DNA from: Rickettsiales bacterium
GTDB taxonomy: Bacteria; Pseudomonadota; Alphaproteobacteria; Rs-D84
DNA: 35,994 nucleotides
Direction: 5' to 3'
NCBI GenBank assembly: GCA_031263295.1
Contig: JAISGC010000057.1
Coordinates: forward strand, 1-35,994
Shown: positions 16,226-24,435 of the stretch, piece after piece
How the letters are laid out: each line of letters starts with the position of its first letter
Position numbering within the stretch: the first letter of the stretch is position 1
Notes under the pieces: generated by a model
Told to the model about the DNA's origin: nothing
Database searches by the model: none
Seen by the model: only the letters and a program-made list of their open reading frames with translations
Translations under genes and position numbers: made by a program

Positions 16226-17980
16226 CATTTTTATAATTTCTCTCATCACGGCGGACGCGGCGCGCGCGACCATCCCAGAGCCGCCTGCATGCTCGGCGAC
16301 CACCGCGACGACATAGCGCGGGTCTTCGGCCGGGGCGAATCCCGCGAACAATCCGTGATTGCGCAATTCCCACGGCAAATCCGAATCTTTGCGGACGCCG
16401 GTCGCGCGCTCTTCCAATGAAATCCGGCGGACCTGCGAAGTGCCGGTTTTGCCGCCCATCGTAGCCCCATTTATATTAAAATAGCTTCCCGACGCGGTGC
16501 CGCCTTTTTCGAGGACCATCTGCAAGCCCTTCGACACATCGGCGATGTTTTTCGGGTCGAGGTTCATCGGCTCCCTCGAAATCGGCTTGTCGTAAGTAAG
16601 CCGCGGCTTGACCCGATAGTTCGTCATGGCCGCCCCGAGCATCACGGCCAATTGCAGGCAATTGGTCAGAACAAACCCTTGGCCTATCGCCGTGATGACT
16701 GTGTCGCCGAGGACCCAAGGAACACCGATATTCGACTCCTTCCATTCGCGGGACGGCACGACGCCGACCTTTTCCGATTCGTCGTAATTCGCGAACGCCC
16801 GCGAGCCGAGGCCGAGTTTTTTCGCCATCGCCGCAATCGCGTCTATGCCGACTTTCAGCGACATCTGGTAAAAGTATATGTCGCACGAATGTTTCAGCGC
16901 GCCGAACAAATCGACCGGGCCGTGCCCGCGCTTGACCCAGCAGTGATACATATGCGTGCCGAGCCGCCATTCGCCGCGGCAGGTTATCTTTTCGGCGGGC
17001 TTTATCACGCCCGTCTCCAAGCCAGCGAGCGCGACCACTATCTTGAACACCGAGCCCGGCGGATAGAGCCCATCCAACAGCTTGTTCAGGAACGGCTTCA
17101 TCGGGTCGGCCGCCAGAGCGTCCATATACTCCTCGCCGTCCTCGAAGCCGAATCGGTCCGCGTCGAAACCGGGGGCCGATGCTATCGCGATTATGTCGCC
17201 CGTCGTCGCGTCCATCGCGACGCCGCATCCCGATTTGAGATTTTCGAGTTCGGTTTCAAGGCGCTCTTGGACCTTTTTCGATATGGTCGTTTCAAGCGGA
17301 AAGCCCGCGCGCGCCGGAATCGACTGGCTCTCGTCCTCGCCTATTATCCGGCCCTCGGCGTTAGATATGCTGACCGAGCGGCCGGTTTTGCCCATAAGGT
17401 CCGAATTATAGATTCGCTCCAAGCCGGACTTTCCGGTCTTGAAAAAGGGCACGAGCGAACCCGACGGCTCGGCCAAATATCCCAGAGTATGCGCCGCGTG
17501 CCCGCCGGGGTATCTTCGCGCGAATCCCTGTTCTATATGGACGCCGGGGATATTCATTGCGGACAATTCGGCCATTTTCTGCCAGGGCAGTTTCTCGCGG
17601 ACAAGTATCGGCTGGAAGTCCCTCTGGCGGCGGCGAAACCGCATAATCCGTCGGACCGATTTATCGCCGAGCCCGAGATTGCTTTCCAAAAACGCTATCG
17701 TCTTGTCGAAGTCGGGAAGTTCTTTCGGGATTATATAAAGCCTATAAACCTGCTCGTCGCGGGCGAGCTCTACGCCGTCGCGGTCCAGAACCGGGCCGCG
17801 CCTCGGTATCTCGACGCGCACGCGGAAAATATTGTTCTCGGACAGCCTTTTGTATTTGCCGCTTTGGAACACTTGGAGATTCAGCATCTGCAAGACCAGG
17901 GCCGAGGTCAGAACGCCCGCGCCCCCGAGCATCAGCGCCGCCCTTCTGTCGAACAAGATTTTCAAGTATCCGTCTATCAT
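16211..17980 (-). CDS. mrdA: Penicillin-binding protein 2
   Basis: 589 residues. It is the transpeptidase partner of RodA in the elongasome. There is an N-terminal membrane anchor at about 13-35, then the pedestal domain with RGPVLDRDGVELA, then the transpeptidase domain with SVFK (310-313, nucleophile S310), SCD (365-367, the form usual for PBP2) and KTG (511-513). It starts inside the mreD stop (ATGA overlap), so translation is coupled. The terminal EKEN and stop are encoded by a repeat arm. Confidence 0.97.
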   Translation of the reverse strand: MIDGYLKILFDRRAALMLGGAGVLTSALVLQMLNLQVFQSGKYKRLSENNIFRVRVEIPRRGPVLDRDGVELARDEQVYRLYIIPKELPDFDKTIAFLESNLGLGDKSVRRIMRFRRRQRDFQPILVREKLPWQKMAELSAMNIPGVHIEQGFARRYPGGHAAHTLGYLAEPSGSLVPFFKTGKSGLERIYNSDLMGKTGRSVSISNAEGRIIGEDESQSIPARAGFPLETTISKKVQERLETELENLKSGCGVAMDATTGDIIAIASAPGFDADRFGFEDGEEYMDALAADPMKPFLNKLLDGLYPPGSVFKIVVALAGLETGVIKPAEKITCRGEWRLGTHMYHCWVKRGHGPVDLFGALKHSCDIYFYQMSLKVGIDAIAAMAKKLGLGSRAFANYDESEKVGVVPSREWKESNIGVPWVLGDTVITAIGQGFVLTNCLQLAVMLGAAMTNYRVKPRLTYDKPISREPMNLDPKNIADVSKGLQMVLEKGGTASGSYFNINGATMGGKTGTSQVRRISLEERATGVRKDSDLPWELRNHGLFAGFAPAEDPRYVVAVVAEHAGGSGMVARAASAVMREIIKMEKEN

Positions 17981-18417
17981 CTGAACTTTCCGAACAATGC
18001 GGCCGCCGGAATGTAAAGCGCGAGAAGAAGCGCTTCAAGCCAAAGCAAGCCGACAAGGAACGATCCCGCGCCGCCAGAAAACAAACCGGTTGTGAAAAAC
18101 ATCAATGCCATCGCCGCCGCCGTGTATATCAGAAATCCCCGTATGCCCGAGGCCTCCGTAAAAATCCCGAGCGCCGCGTTCACCGACATCGAAACAAGAT
18201 ACACCGCCGAAAACAAAAATATCGTCCCCGCCGACGCGTCCAGAAGAAAAGACATCAGCAGGCCGAATGCCGTCCAATGGGGACGCGGCTCGGCGAAGCC
18301 GTAATAGAATATCGGCATCAGGCACAACGCGCCGAACGGATTCAGCGACGGGCTCGGCATCGCCCAAAGCAGGATCGTTATGAAATAGGGAAAGATGTTT
18401 TTCAACGCTTGCTTCAT
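17977..18417 (-). CDS. mreD: Rod-shape protein MreD
   Basis: 146 residues with about five membrane segments, no soluble domain. It belongs to the MreBCD elongasome. Recognition rests on hydrophobic pattern, length and position between mreC and mrdA; the segment LLMSFLLDASAGTIFLFSAVYL resembles the family's conserved FxxGLxxD region. It overlaps mrdA by four bases. Confidence 0.85.
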   Translation of the reverse strand: MKQALKNIFPYFITILLWAMPSPSLNPFGALCLMPIFYYGFAEPRPHWTAFGLLMSFLLDASAGTIFLFSAVYLVSMSVNAALGIFTEASGIRGFLIYTAAAMALMFFTTGLFSGGAGSFLVGLLWLEALLLALYIPAAALFGKFR

Positions 18418-18449
18418 TTGATTCGCAATTCATAATTATGAAAATGAAC

Positions 18450-19286
18450 TCACTCGTATTTTCCGTCCTTGTCGAACAGCAGAATAACCGCGCTTTCCTG
18501 ATTATTCAATTCCGCGCCGGGAAGGACCGGGATGCCGCCGGGCGCCACCTTTTTAATCCGGCCGACCGGAATATCGCCCGGCAGATTTCCCATAACGCCG
18601 CTGGTTATCAGCAATTGGCCCGGCTGCGGGATATAGTCCCCGTCAGACAGGAACGCCAGCTCGGGATCTGCGCGCGGGCCGGTTCCCTGCAAAAATCCGA
18701 AAATGTTCGTCCCCGCGATGCGGACCGGAATGTTGCTTTTGCCGTCGCGCAAGGTCTGGATGCGCGCGTAGCCTCCGAGGGATTCCGAGACTATGCCGAG
18801 AAGCTGGCCCCCGTTAGAGAGGACTACATTGCCCGCCTCGGCCCGGCGCACGCCGCGCACGCCGCCGCCGCGGTTTTTGACGAAGAAGGACTGGCGGCTC
18901 GCGAAGCTGTCGTCGCGGACGATTTCGGCGATTATCGATTGCTTGGGGAGCGCCGCCTGCATACCGGCTTTTTCGCGCAGCAATTCGTTTTCGCGGCGCA
19001 GAATCTCGTTTTCGGAAAAGACCTTGTCGAACTCGTCCATCTTGCGCCGGACCTCGGCGTCTTCGGAAAGCGCGTCCCTGCTGTCCCTTATCCCGCGGAC
19101 CATGCGGCCGACCAGCCGGAACGGATAGGACGCGCCCGCGGCGACGGCCTCGGCAATAGGAATGGTGTTGCGGTGGAGGAAATTAAAAAAGCGGTAATCG
19201 GGCTTGTCTATGAGAATGACTATGACCGCGATTACAACCGATACTATGGAAACGGAGGCGGACAAAAAGCTCTTCTTCTGCTGCAT
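18450..19286 (-). CDS. mreC: Rod-shape protein MreC
   Basis: 278 residues. MreC is a periplasmic bitopic protein linking MreB to PBP2. There is one N-terminal membrane helix (about 9-27), a coiled coil (about 80-115, RRKMDEFDKVFSENEILRRENELL), then two beta domains with GQLLGIVSESLGGYARIQTL and GDIPVGRIKKV. mreB, commonly just upstream, is not here: the next gene is rpmJ, which ends in its own terminator. The ATG lies six bases after the -10 box, so the mRNA is probably leaderless. The 32-base gap to mreD contains a heptamer remnant (CAATTCATAATTATGAA). Confidence 0.94.
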   Translation of the reverse strand: MQQKKSFLSASVSIVSVVIAVIVILIDKPDYRFFNFLHRNTIPIAEAVAAGASYPFRLVGRMVRGIRDSRDALSEDAEVRRKMDEFDKVFSENEILRRENELLREKAGMQAALPKQSIIAEIVRDDSFASRQSFFVKNRGGGVRGVRRAEAGNVVLSNGGQLLGIVSESLGGYARIQTLRDGKSNIPVRIAGTNIFGFLQGTGPRADPELAFLSDGDYIPQPGQLLITSGVMGNLPGDIPVGRIKKVAPGGIPVLPGAELNNQESAVILLFDKDGKYE

Positions 19287-19292
19287 TTCTGA

Positions 19293-19321
19293 CTTATACT
19301 ATATTGGAAGAAATGTTTCAA
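19293..19321 (-). promoter_or_regulatory. Promoter of the mreC-mreD-mrdA-rodA operon
   Basis: On the minus strand TTGAAA (19316-19321), a 17-base spacer, and TATAAG (19293-19298), followed by TCAGAA and the mreC ATG. The expected start point falls on the ATG. Confidence 0.75.
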
Positions 19322-19360
19322 TATTTTTTATTTTCTCCGGGTCCTCTGGACCCATCGAAA

Positions 19361-19391
19361 ATAAAAAAGGTGTGTTTCATCGAAACACACC
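19361..19391 (-). terminator. Rho-independent terminator after rpmJ
   Basis: A perfect ten-base stem (GGTGTGTTTC with GAAACACACC, three-base loop) is followed on the minus strand by six T. It isolates rpmJ from the mre operon. Confidence 0.9.
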
Positions 19392-19415
19392 CCACCAGGC
19401 AGTGCCAGACGGCGC

Positions 19416-19550
19416 CTATTTCTTTTTGTATCCCTGCTTGGCCTTGAACTTCGGCTTGGCGGGATCGACCAGAATAATCTGCTTGCCGCGGCGAATCTGT
19501 TTCAGGTCGCCGCGCTTTTTCCAGCCCTTCAATGAACTCAAAATCTTCAT
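19416..19550 (-). CDS. rpmJ: Ribosomal protein L36 (bL36)
   Basis: 44 residues, MKILSSLKGWKKRG to FKAKQGYKKK. It is a component of the large ribosomal subunit. The basic composition, the MKxxxSLK start and the FKAxQG ending match the Cys-free (zinc-less) L36 form common in Alphaproteobacteria. GAGG lies six bases before ATG 19550. It is followed by its own terminator. Confidence 0.92.
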   Translation of the reverse strand: MKILSSLKGWKKRGDLKQIRRGKQIILVDPAKPKFKAKQGYKKK

Positions 19551-19642
19551 AATTACCTCGCTTGTCCGGCAATATTATCCCAGAAAGCGCGCAAATGCAA
19601 ATTATTTATTGGCCCGAACCAGCCAATGACCGGCGGGCCGGG

Positions 19643-20401
19643 CTACTTCGTTATTTTTTGCACGGCGGAAGGGAACGACGCCGGCGGCACGCCGGTGCAT
19701 TCGGCGATTCTTGCGCCGCGGTCGGACAGGTCGATTTTTTTATCCGCGACGGCCTGCTCCGCGGCCAATTTCTGGCGAATAAGGCGCATCTGCGGCCCGG
19801 TCGACAACTGCTTTTCGATTCCGTCCATGGCGGCGGGGATGCCGGATTCGCTTTCGACGAAAACTGGCAGTATCTGCGCCGCGGCGGCCGCAAGCGATTT
19901 TTCTATGTCCGCGCGGTTTTCGCGGACGGCCGTCAAATGCGCCGCTATGTGCTCGTCCTCGTGAGCCGCAATCGCGAGCCACTCGCAGGATTCTTCTTTG
20001 TAGCGCCGGTCGATGAAAACGGAGAAATCCGAAAAGCCGATGGTCGCGGTTATTTTTTCTGGAAACACGCACCACCCGCCGCCCGCGTCCGGGCCTTCGC
20101 CATCCGAAGGATGGCTTCGGGTGGCAGGCCGAGCCGCAAAATCTATCTCGTATTCCTCGGAGAGGTTCGCCACAACCTTGCCGTGCAGAAGGCCTATGTC
20201 GACCTCGGACGGGAAAACCGCGACCGAAACGCTCGGCTCCTTGATTTGCAAGGACGGGACGGATTTATAGCGGGAGCATTCGTCGGCGAAAGCCGGCTGA
20301 ATTAGCAAAGTGCAAATTGCAAAGTTCAATGTAAGCCTGCCGAATGCGCGCAGGCGTTTTAACAAGCCGTCATTGAACTTTGCAATTTGCACTTTGCACA
20401 T
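19643..20401 (-). CDS. Secreted protein with HExxH zinc-protease-like motif
   Basis: 252 residues. Residues 1-39 are a Sec signal peptide ending PAFA|DEC, mostly encoded by repeat family A. The mature part has AAHEDEHIAAH (HExxH at 147-151, with a further His at 155) next to SCEW, inside a region whose layout (beta strands, then Cys-Glu-Trp, then the HExxH helix) recalls DUF922 proteins, described as secreted Zn-dependent proteases. A long helical C-terminal part follows. The ATG overlaps the virB4 stop as TAATG, so it is translated with virB4 and may act in or on the cell wall near the type IV secretion channel; that is inference. Residues about 91-111 are encoded by a GC palindrome resembling an in-frame insertion. 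Confidence 0.75.
   Translation of the reverse strand: MCKVQIAKFNDGLLKRLRAFGRLTLNFAICTLLIQPAFADECSRYKSVPSLQIKEPSVSVAVFPSEVDIGLLHGKVVANLSEEYEIDFAARPATRSHPSDGEGPDAGGGWCVFPEKITATIGFSDFSVFIDRRYKEESCEWLAIAAHEDEHIAAHLTAVRENRADIEKSLAAAAAQILPVFVESESGIPAAMDGIEKQLSTGPQMRLIRQKLAAEQAVADKKIDLSDRGARIAECTGVPPASFPSAVQKITK
20305..20397. repeat. Repeat family A hairpin, copy 2, coding for a signal peptide
   Basis: Perfect 26-base inverted arms (20305-20330 and 20372-20397) around a 41-base spacer. It lies inside the HExxH gene and encodes KFNDG through LNFAICTLL, matching copy 1 at 214-297 in frame and sequence. Confidence 0.92.
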
Positions 20402-22827
20402 TATTCCCGATCCTCGACCTGCCGCAGGTAATGCTCGACGAAGTCGTTTCCGAACTGCTTGTAAAGGTCTTCGGCCAAGAGGACCGAGGGACGGCCGCTC
20501 TCGAATAATTTCAACAGGTTTCCGAGCCCGCCCAATTCGGTGTTCAATATGACCGACTCCCCGGTTATCGGCCGCGAAATCAAAATCGCCCGTTTGAGGT
20601 TCGGATAGGCCTGGCCCCTTATAAACGCCATTTCCGTCGGGTTCAGTTTCCAATAGCTGTAATCGTCGCTGGTCGCCGCGGGATTGCGGAAGAACATTAT
20701 CGTCTGCGCCTGGCCGCGCACCACATCGCCCATTCCGAGTTTGTCCAGGACATTCGCGCGCTGGAAGGCGGCCATAAACGCCTGGCGATTCTTGCGGCCC
20801 TCCTGCAATCCCGTGATAAAATTATCCCGGAACATCTTATTTTCCAGCATCGGCGCGGTTTCGTCTATCATTATCAAGGCCGGATTTCCGCCCGAAACCG
20901 TTATCGAGTTTATCCGATGCAGTATGTATGAGATAACCGCGGGCGCGAGCACAGGGTCCGCCAAAACATCGGTAAAGTCGAATGTGGTCAGCCGCGAAAA
21001 CAGGTCGAGAGTATCTTCGGTTTCGTTGAACACGCCGCCGTATTGGAGCGGGTCTATCCATTTTTTCAAGGCGCCGCGGACATTGCCGCCCGACGAGAAG
21101 CAGGCTATGTGGAGATTTTTCAAGAGTTTTTCTTTATCCGGCAAGTAATCGAACACCACCGAAACCGCGCGCGCTATTTCGTCCAAGTCGTCCGGCGAGT
21201 TGGTGTACGCGTGCATTCCGAGCCATCTTCGCAGGAACGCCCGGTTAGATTCCGTGTCGTCCATTTTCAACGGATTCAGGCGCGCGTTGAATCCGCCAGA
21301 TATTTTCTCCGCGTTCTCGGATTTATTTTCAAGGCCTATGTATTTGCCGCCCGCCGCAAGCGTAAATATCTCGGCGCCGCGGTTCCTGTCGAAAAAGAAA
21401 GCCTTTAATTTCGGATGCCGCAAAGACTGCGCTATCAAAAATGAAAACAGCGTCGTTTTTCCGCCGCCGGTCGGTCCTATGACCAAGGTGTGTCCGACCG
21501 CACCCGGGGCGTCCGAGACATGGAACTGGAATCTATACGGCGTGCCGCTGCTGGTCGGGAAAACCGCAATCGGGCCGGGGCCCCAGTCCGAGTTCTCGGT
21601 TCCGGACGGCACATTATTCATTGGAATGGTCGCCGCCGCGGCCGCCGACAGCAGATTGAATCCGCGCGGAAAATCGTTGAATCCCGGCATCGCCGCAAAG
21701 AACGCGGATTTGGCCGCTATGCTTTCGACCACCGCCGCGACGCCGAACTCGGCCGCGATTTTCTTCATTTCCGCGACCGCCGCATCGACAGCCTCCGCGG
21801 TTTCGCCCAGCACTTGGAACGACGGGTAAAAGTTCGCGAAGACCTGGTTGCCCGATATGTTCTCGTCCACCTGCATATAGGCCGCGTCTATCTGCTGCTC
21901 CACAATCTCTTTGCTGTTCTGGTTCGATGTCTCGGACGATTTTTTCCGGCGCAAAAGCTTTTCCATATTGTTCGCATTATGCACGGACAAGGCCGACATT
22001 ATTATCATCTCGCTCTGGACGCCCGCGATATTCTCGAAAAAATCCGCATCCATAAAGTCCGGGGCGAACTTGAACGAAACCATCCGCGCGTATTTCTCCG
22101 CGCCGCCGAAGTTATACCTTATGAATCCGTCCGGCATAAAGTCAACATTGTCGGTCGAGACCAAGGATCCCATATTCTCGTCCGCGCGCGAAAGGTTCGG
22201 CGCCGAAATCGGTGAAAGTATTTTCGCGTAAAGCGCGGCGATATTGTCCGGCTCGTTATGGTGGAGCAATTTGATTCCGAACGCCGACAAGACCGACAGA
22301 ATCATATTCGTATGGTTGTCGATTTTCTCCAACGCGTCGGCGCCCGCCGCGGTCAGAACAAGATAATTTCTGTTCTCGAATATTTTCAGGCCCTGGCGCC
22401 GCCAGCGGTTGTATATCCTTTGCAGGATATTCTGGTCGAACTCGTAATCGTAATTCTGCGGGGATCGGGTGCGGATTGTGAAAAAGCGCAGAATCGCGTC
22501 GTCCCGTATCTGGTTGAACAGCATCTTTTTCTGCTCGAACAAGCGCTCTTTGCCCGCCTCGTCCAGCATTCCGTTCTGGACGCCGGTAATAGAAAAAGCG
22601 CGCGCGACGGACCCATCCTTTAACCGGACCGAGGCGTTATCAGGCAATATGGAATCGAACGGCAGATAATCAGAATATCTCTTGTATCCGAATATCGGAA
22701 AAAATACCCGGCCGAGCACGGGCAGATAAAACAGCAGCACCAGAAAAACAAGCAGGCCGAGCCCGGCGAACAATCCCGCCGTCATAGACAAATCGTTTTT
22801 CGTGAAAAAGTCAAAAAATTGTTCCAT
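20401..22827 (-). CDS. virB4: Type IV secretion ATPase, VirB4 family
   Basis: 808 residues. VirB4 ATPases energise assembly and substrate transfer of type IV secretion systems at the inner membrane. Walker A is GPTGGGKTT at 451-459, Walker B LIMIDE at 651-656, with the conserved FFFDRNRGAEIFTLAAGG between them. An N-terminal hydrophobic segment (about 15-45) is a likely membrane anchor. It lies six bases downstream of virB3 and is coupled to the HExxH gene. The virB3-virB4 pair is the layout of the Rickettsiales vir homologue system; virB6 and the other components are not in the window. Confidence 0.92.
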   Translation of the reverse strand: MEQFFDFFTKNDLSMTAGLFAGLGLLVFLVLLFYLPVLGRVFFPIFGYKRYSDYLPFDSILPDNASVRLKDGSVARAFSITGVQNGMLDEAGKERLFEQKKMLFNQIRDDAILRFFTIRTRSPQNYDYEFDQNILQRIYNRWRRQGLKIFENRNYLVLTAAGADALEKIDNHTNMILSVLSAFGIKLLHHNEPDNIAALYAKILSPISAPNLSRADENMGSLVSTDNVDFMPDGFIRYNFGGAEKYARMVSFKFAPDFMDADFFENIAGVQSEMIIMSALSVHNANNMEKLLRRKKSSETSNQNSKEIVEQQIDAAYMQVDENISGNQVFANFYPSFQVLGETAEAVDAAVAEMKKIAAEFGVAAVVESIAAKSAFFAAMPGFNDFPRGFNLLSAAAAATIPMNNVPSGTENSDWGPGPIAVFPTSSGTPYRFQFHVSDAPGAVGHTLVIGPTGGGKTTLFSFLIAQSLRHPKLKAFFFDRNRGAEIFTLAAGGKYIGLENKSENAEKISGGFNARLNPLKMDDTESNRAFLRRWLGMHAYTNSPDDLDEIARAVSVVFDYLPDKEKLLKNLHIACFSSGGNVRGALKKWIDPLQYGGVFNETEDTLDLFSRLTTFDFTDVLADPVLAPAVISYILHRINSITVSGGNPALIMIDETAPMLENKMFRDNFITGLQEGRKNRQAFMAAFQRANVLDKLGMGDVVRGQAQTIMFFRNPAATSDDYSYWKLNPTEMAFIRGQAYPNLKRAILISRPITGESVILNTELGGLGNLLKLFESGRPSVLLAEDLYKQFGNDFVEHYLRQVEDRE

Positions 22828-22833
22828 AATTAT

Positions 22834-23124
22834 TTAAGCGTTCAATATATTGGGTATTTTCTTTCTCCATAACGCCAGGCGCGACATCCATATCTGCAAT
22901 AAAAACGGCTCCTTTTTGGACCAAACCGCCAGAATCGAATGGGTCGCCATAACAGAAAGCAGAAAATACAGCGGATTTACCCCCTCGCCCGAAATCACAA
23001 AAACCGCGGCGAATATCGCGACAAAGACAAACAGCTGCATAACGAAATTAAACACCGCAAGGTTAAACGGCACGAAAAATATCCGCGCCGGATTCGCCAA
23101 AGCCTTTAACACTGGTATTTTCAT
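22834..23124 (-). CDS. virB3: Type IV secretion protein, VirB3 family
   Basis: 96 residues. VirB3 is a small inner-membrane protein that works with VirB4. After a short N-terminus with ALANPARIFFVPFNL (VirB3 proteins commonly have a RP.../GVP motif here) come two closely spaced membrane helices (about 18-60) and a basic C-terminal tail. ATG 23124 is preceded by GGATGGATGGAGAG and a TTAAAAT box; ATG 23142 is an alternative adding six residues. Recognition depends partly on the adjacent virB4. Confidence 0.82.
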   Translation of the reverse strand: MKIPVLKALANPARIFFVPFNLAVFNFVMQLFVFVAIFAAVFVISGEGVNPLYFLLSVMATHSILAVWSKKEPFLLQIWMSRLALWRKKIPNILNA

Positions 23125-23202
23125 CTCTCCATCCATCCTCATTTTAACATTTTCTAACAATAATCTGAAACGATAAATAATATCTGTTGAAAATCGGAAC
23201 AA

Positions 23203-23325
23203 TCCGCCGCTTATTGTTATGTTTATTATTGCGACTTGTTTTTAACAATCTATATTAAATGGCTGAAATGCCAGTTATTTTTGTTAGAAACTTGTTAAAA
23301 TAAATAAATTATTATTTTTAACATA
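23203..23325. other. AT-rich region upstream of virB3
   Basis: Very low GC compared with the surrounding genes, with several TTGTTAAA/TTTAACAA words on both strands. No gene seen. A minus-strand TTAAAAT box close to the virB3 start suggests a promoter at its left end. Confidence 0.5.
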
Positions 23326-23492
23326 TTTAACAACACTAATAATAATAACAATTAAATAGATTGATTTTTTTGATTAGATAAAAATAATGCCCGGCCCGGC
23401 ATCGGGCCCAGATTTAACAACACTAATAATAACAATTAAATAGATTGATTTTTTGATTAAAGAAAAATAACGCCCGGCCCGGCATCGGACCA
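23326..23492. repeat. Two tandem copies of a roughly 80-87 base unit
   Basis: Unit 1 begins at 23326 and unit 2 at 23413. Each has TTTAACAACACTAATAATAA, ACAATTAAATAGATTGATTTT, an A-rich run, then a GC hairpin (GGCCCGGCATCGGGCC in unit 1, one mismatch in unit 2). The unit mixes extreme AT with a GC hairpin. It lies between divergent virB3 and the initiator tRNA promoter. Confidence 0.9.
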
Positions 23493-23503
23493 ATTTGATT
23501 ATA

Positions 23504-23531
23504 TTGACAATTCCGGTTATTCATATATAAT
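23504..23531 (+). promoter_or_regulatory. Consensus promoter of the initiator tRNA
   Basis: TTGACA (23504-23509), 16-base spacer, TATAAT (23526-23531); both boxes are perfect. The tRNA starts 12 bases downstream. Confidence 0.9.
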
Positions 23532-23542
23532 AATGCGGCAAT

Positions 23543-23618
<76 letters not shown>

Positions 23619-23619
<1 letters not shown>

Positions 23620-23641
23620 GACACTGCGTGTCTTTCTCTTT
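23619..23641 (+). terminator. Terminator after tRNA-fMet
   Basis: AGACAC, loop TGC, GTGTCT, then a T-rich tail (TTCTCTTTT). The stem begins at the last base of the tRNA. Confidence 0.7.
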
Positions 23642-23680
23642 TGAGAAATGGCACGCTTATTTTTTATATATTCGCGCATC

Positions 23681-23709
23681 TTGATAATCTTACGATTTAT
23701 TGCTAAAAT
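23681..23709 (+). promoter_or_regulatory. Promoter of the lipid A gene block
   Basis: TTGATA (23681-23686), 17-base spacer, TAAAAT (23704-23709), nine bases upstream of ATG 23719. No Shine-Dalgarno sequence fits between, so the transcript would be leaderless or nearly so. Confidence 0.65.
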
Positions 23710-23718
23710 TACCCCATC

Positions 23719-24432
23719 ATGTTAAAAAAGACGAAAGACGCCATTATTGACTTTGTTTTCGGGAATGCGGTTATGCAGTGGCTGACCGCCGCGGTCTTTT
23801 ATTTCGGCATAAAGCTGGTCTGGCTGCTGAACAAAAAGGAAGTCCGAAACGATTATATCTTCCGGGAGTTTTCCGGGCGGCCCGCCATTTGGGTCGTCTG
23901 GCACGGGCGCTCCATGATGATGGTGCCCATCGTCCGAAAATACAGGCTCCGCGGATCGGTCATAACCGCCCGTTCCCGCGACGGCAAAATTATGGCGAAA
24001 TTGCAGCGGCTGGCCGGGCTGAAATCCATATCGGGCAGCACGAAAAAGGGCGGGGTGAATGTTCTGCGCAAAGGCGTTCGCGTCCTGCAATCGGGCAACC
24101 TGGTGACGCTTTCCCCGGACGGGCCGCGCGGCCCGCGGATGCGTCTGAACGACGGATGCCTTTATTTCGCGAAAATGTCGGGCGCGCCGATAATCCCGGT
24201 CTGCTACACCACGACCAAGCCGTGGTTCCAGCATCGATGGGACAGGTATCTTATCGCCAAGTTCTTCGGCAAAATCATAGTCTCGGTCGGGGCGCCGGTT
24301 TATTTCGACAGAAAAAATCCGGGCGAGATGACCGAACTTCACGACAAGCTCGAAAAAATAATGGTGGAGCAGCAGCAGAATCTGGACAGAGAGGTCGGGC
24401 TGCCGCCGATAGAGCCGCAGGCGGCAAAATAA
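23719..24432 (+). CDS. DUF374 lysophospholipid acyltransferase family protein
   Basis: 237 residues with one N-terminal hydrophobic segment (about 18-38). The DUF374 branch of the LPLAT family probably acylates a lipid or lipid A precursor at the inner membrane. Signatures are VWHGRSMMMVP (the H-x4-D-like block), ITARSRDGKIMAK, GSTKKGGVNVLRKG and LSPDGPRGPRMRL. In Alphaproteobacteria this gene typically sits with kdtA and lpxK; here it is four bases before an lpxK-like gene and then lpxC. Confidence 0.92.
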   Translation: MLKKTKDAIIDFVFGNAVMQWLTAAVFYFGIKLVWLLNKKEVRNDYIFREFSGRPAIWVVWHGRSMMMVPIVRKYRLRGSVITARSRDGKIMAKLQRLAGLKSISGSTKKGGVNVLRKGVRVLQSGNLVTLSPDGPRGPRMRLNDGCLYFAKMSGAPIIPVCYTTTKPWFQHRWDRYLIAKFFGKIIVSVGAPVYFDRKNPGEMTELHDKLEKIMVEQQQNLDREVGLPPIEPQAAK

Positions 24433-24435
24433 TAG

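Noticed and set aside
23326..23492. Chromosomal replication origin
   Set aside because: AT-rich repeats are suggestive, but no DnaA boxes and no dnaA, dnaN, parAB or hemE are nearby.
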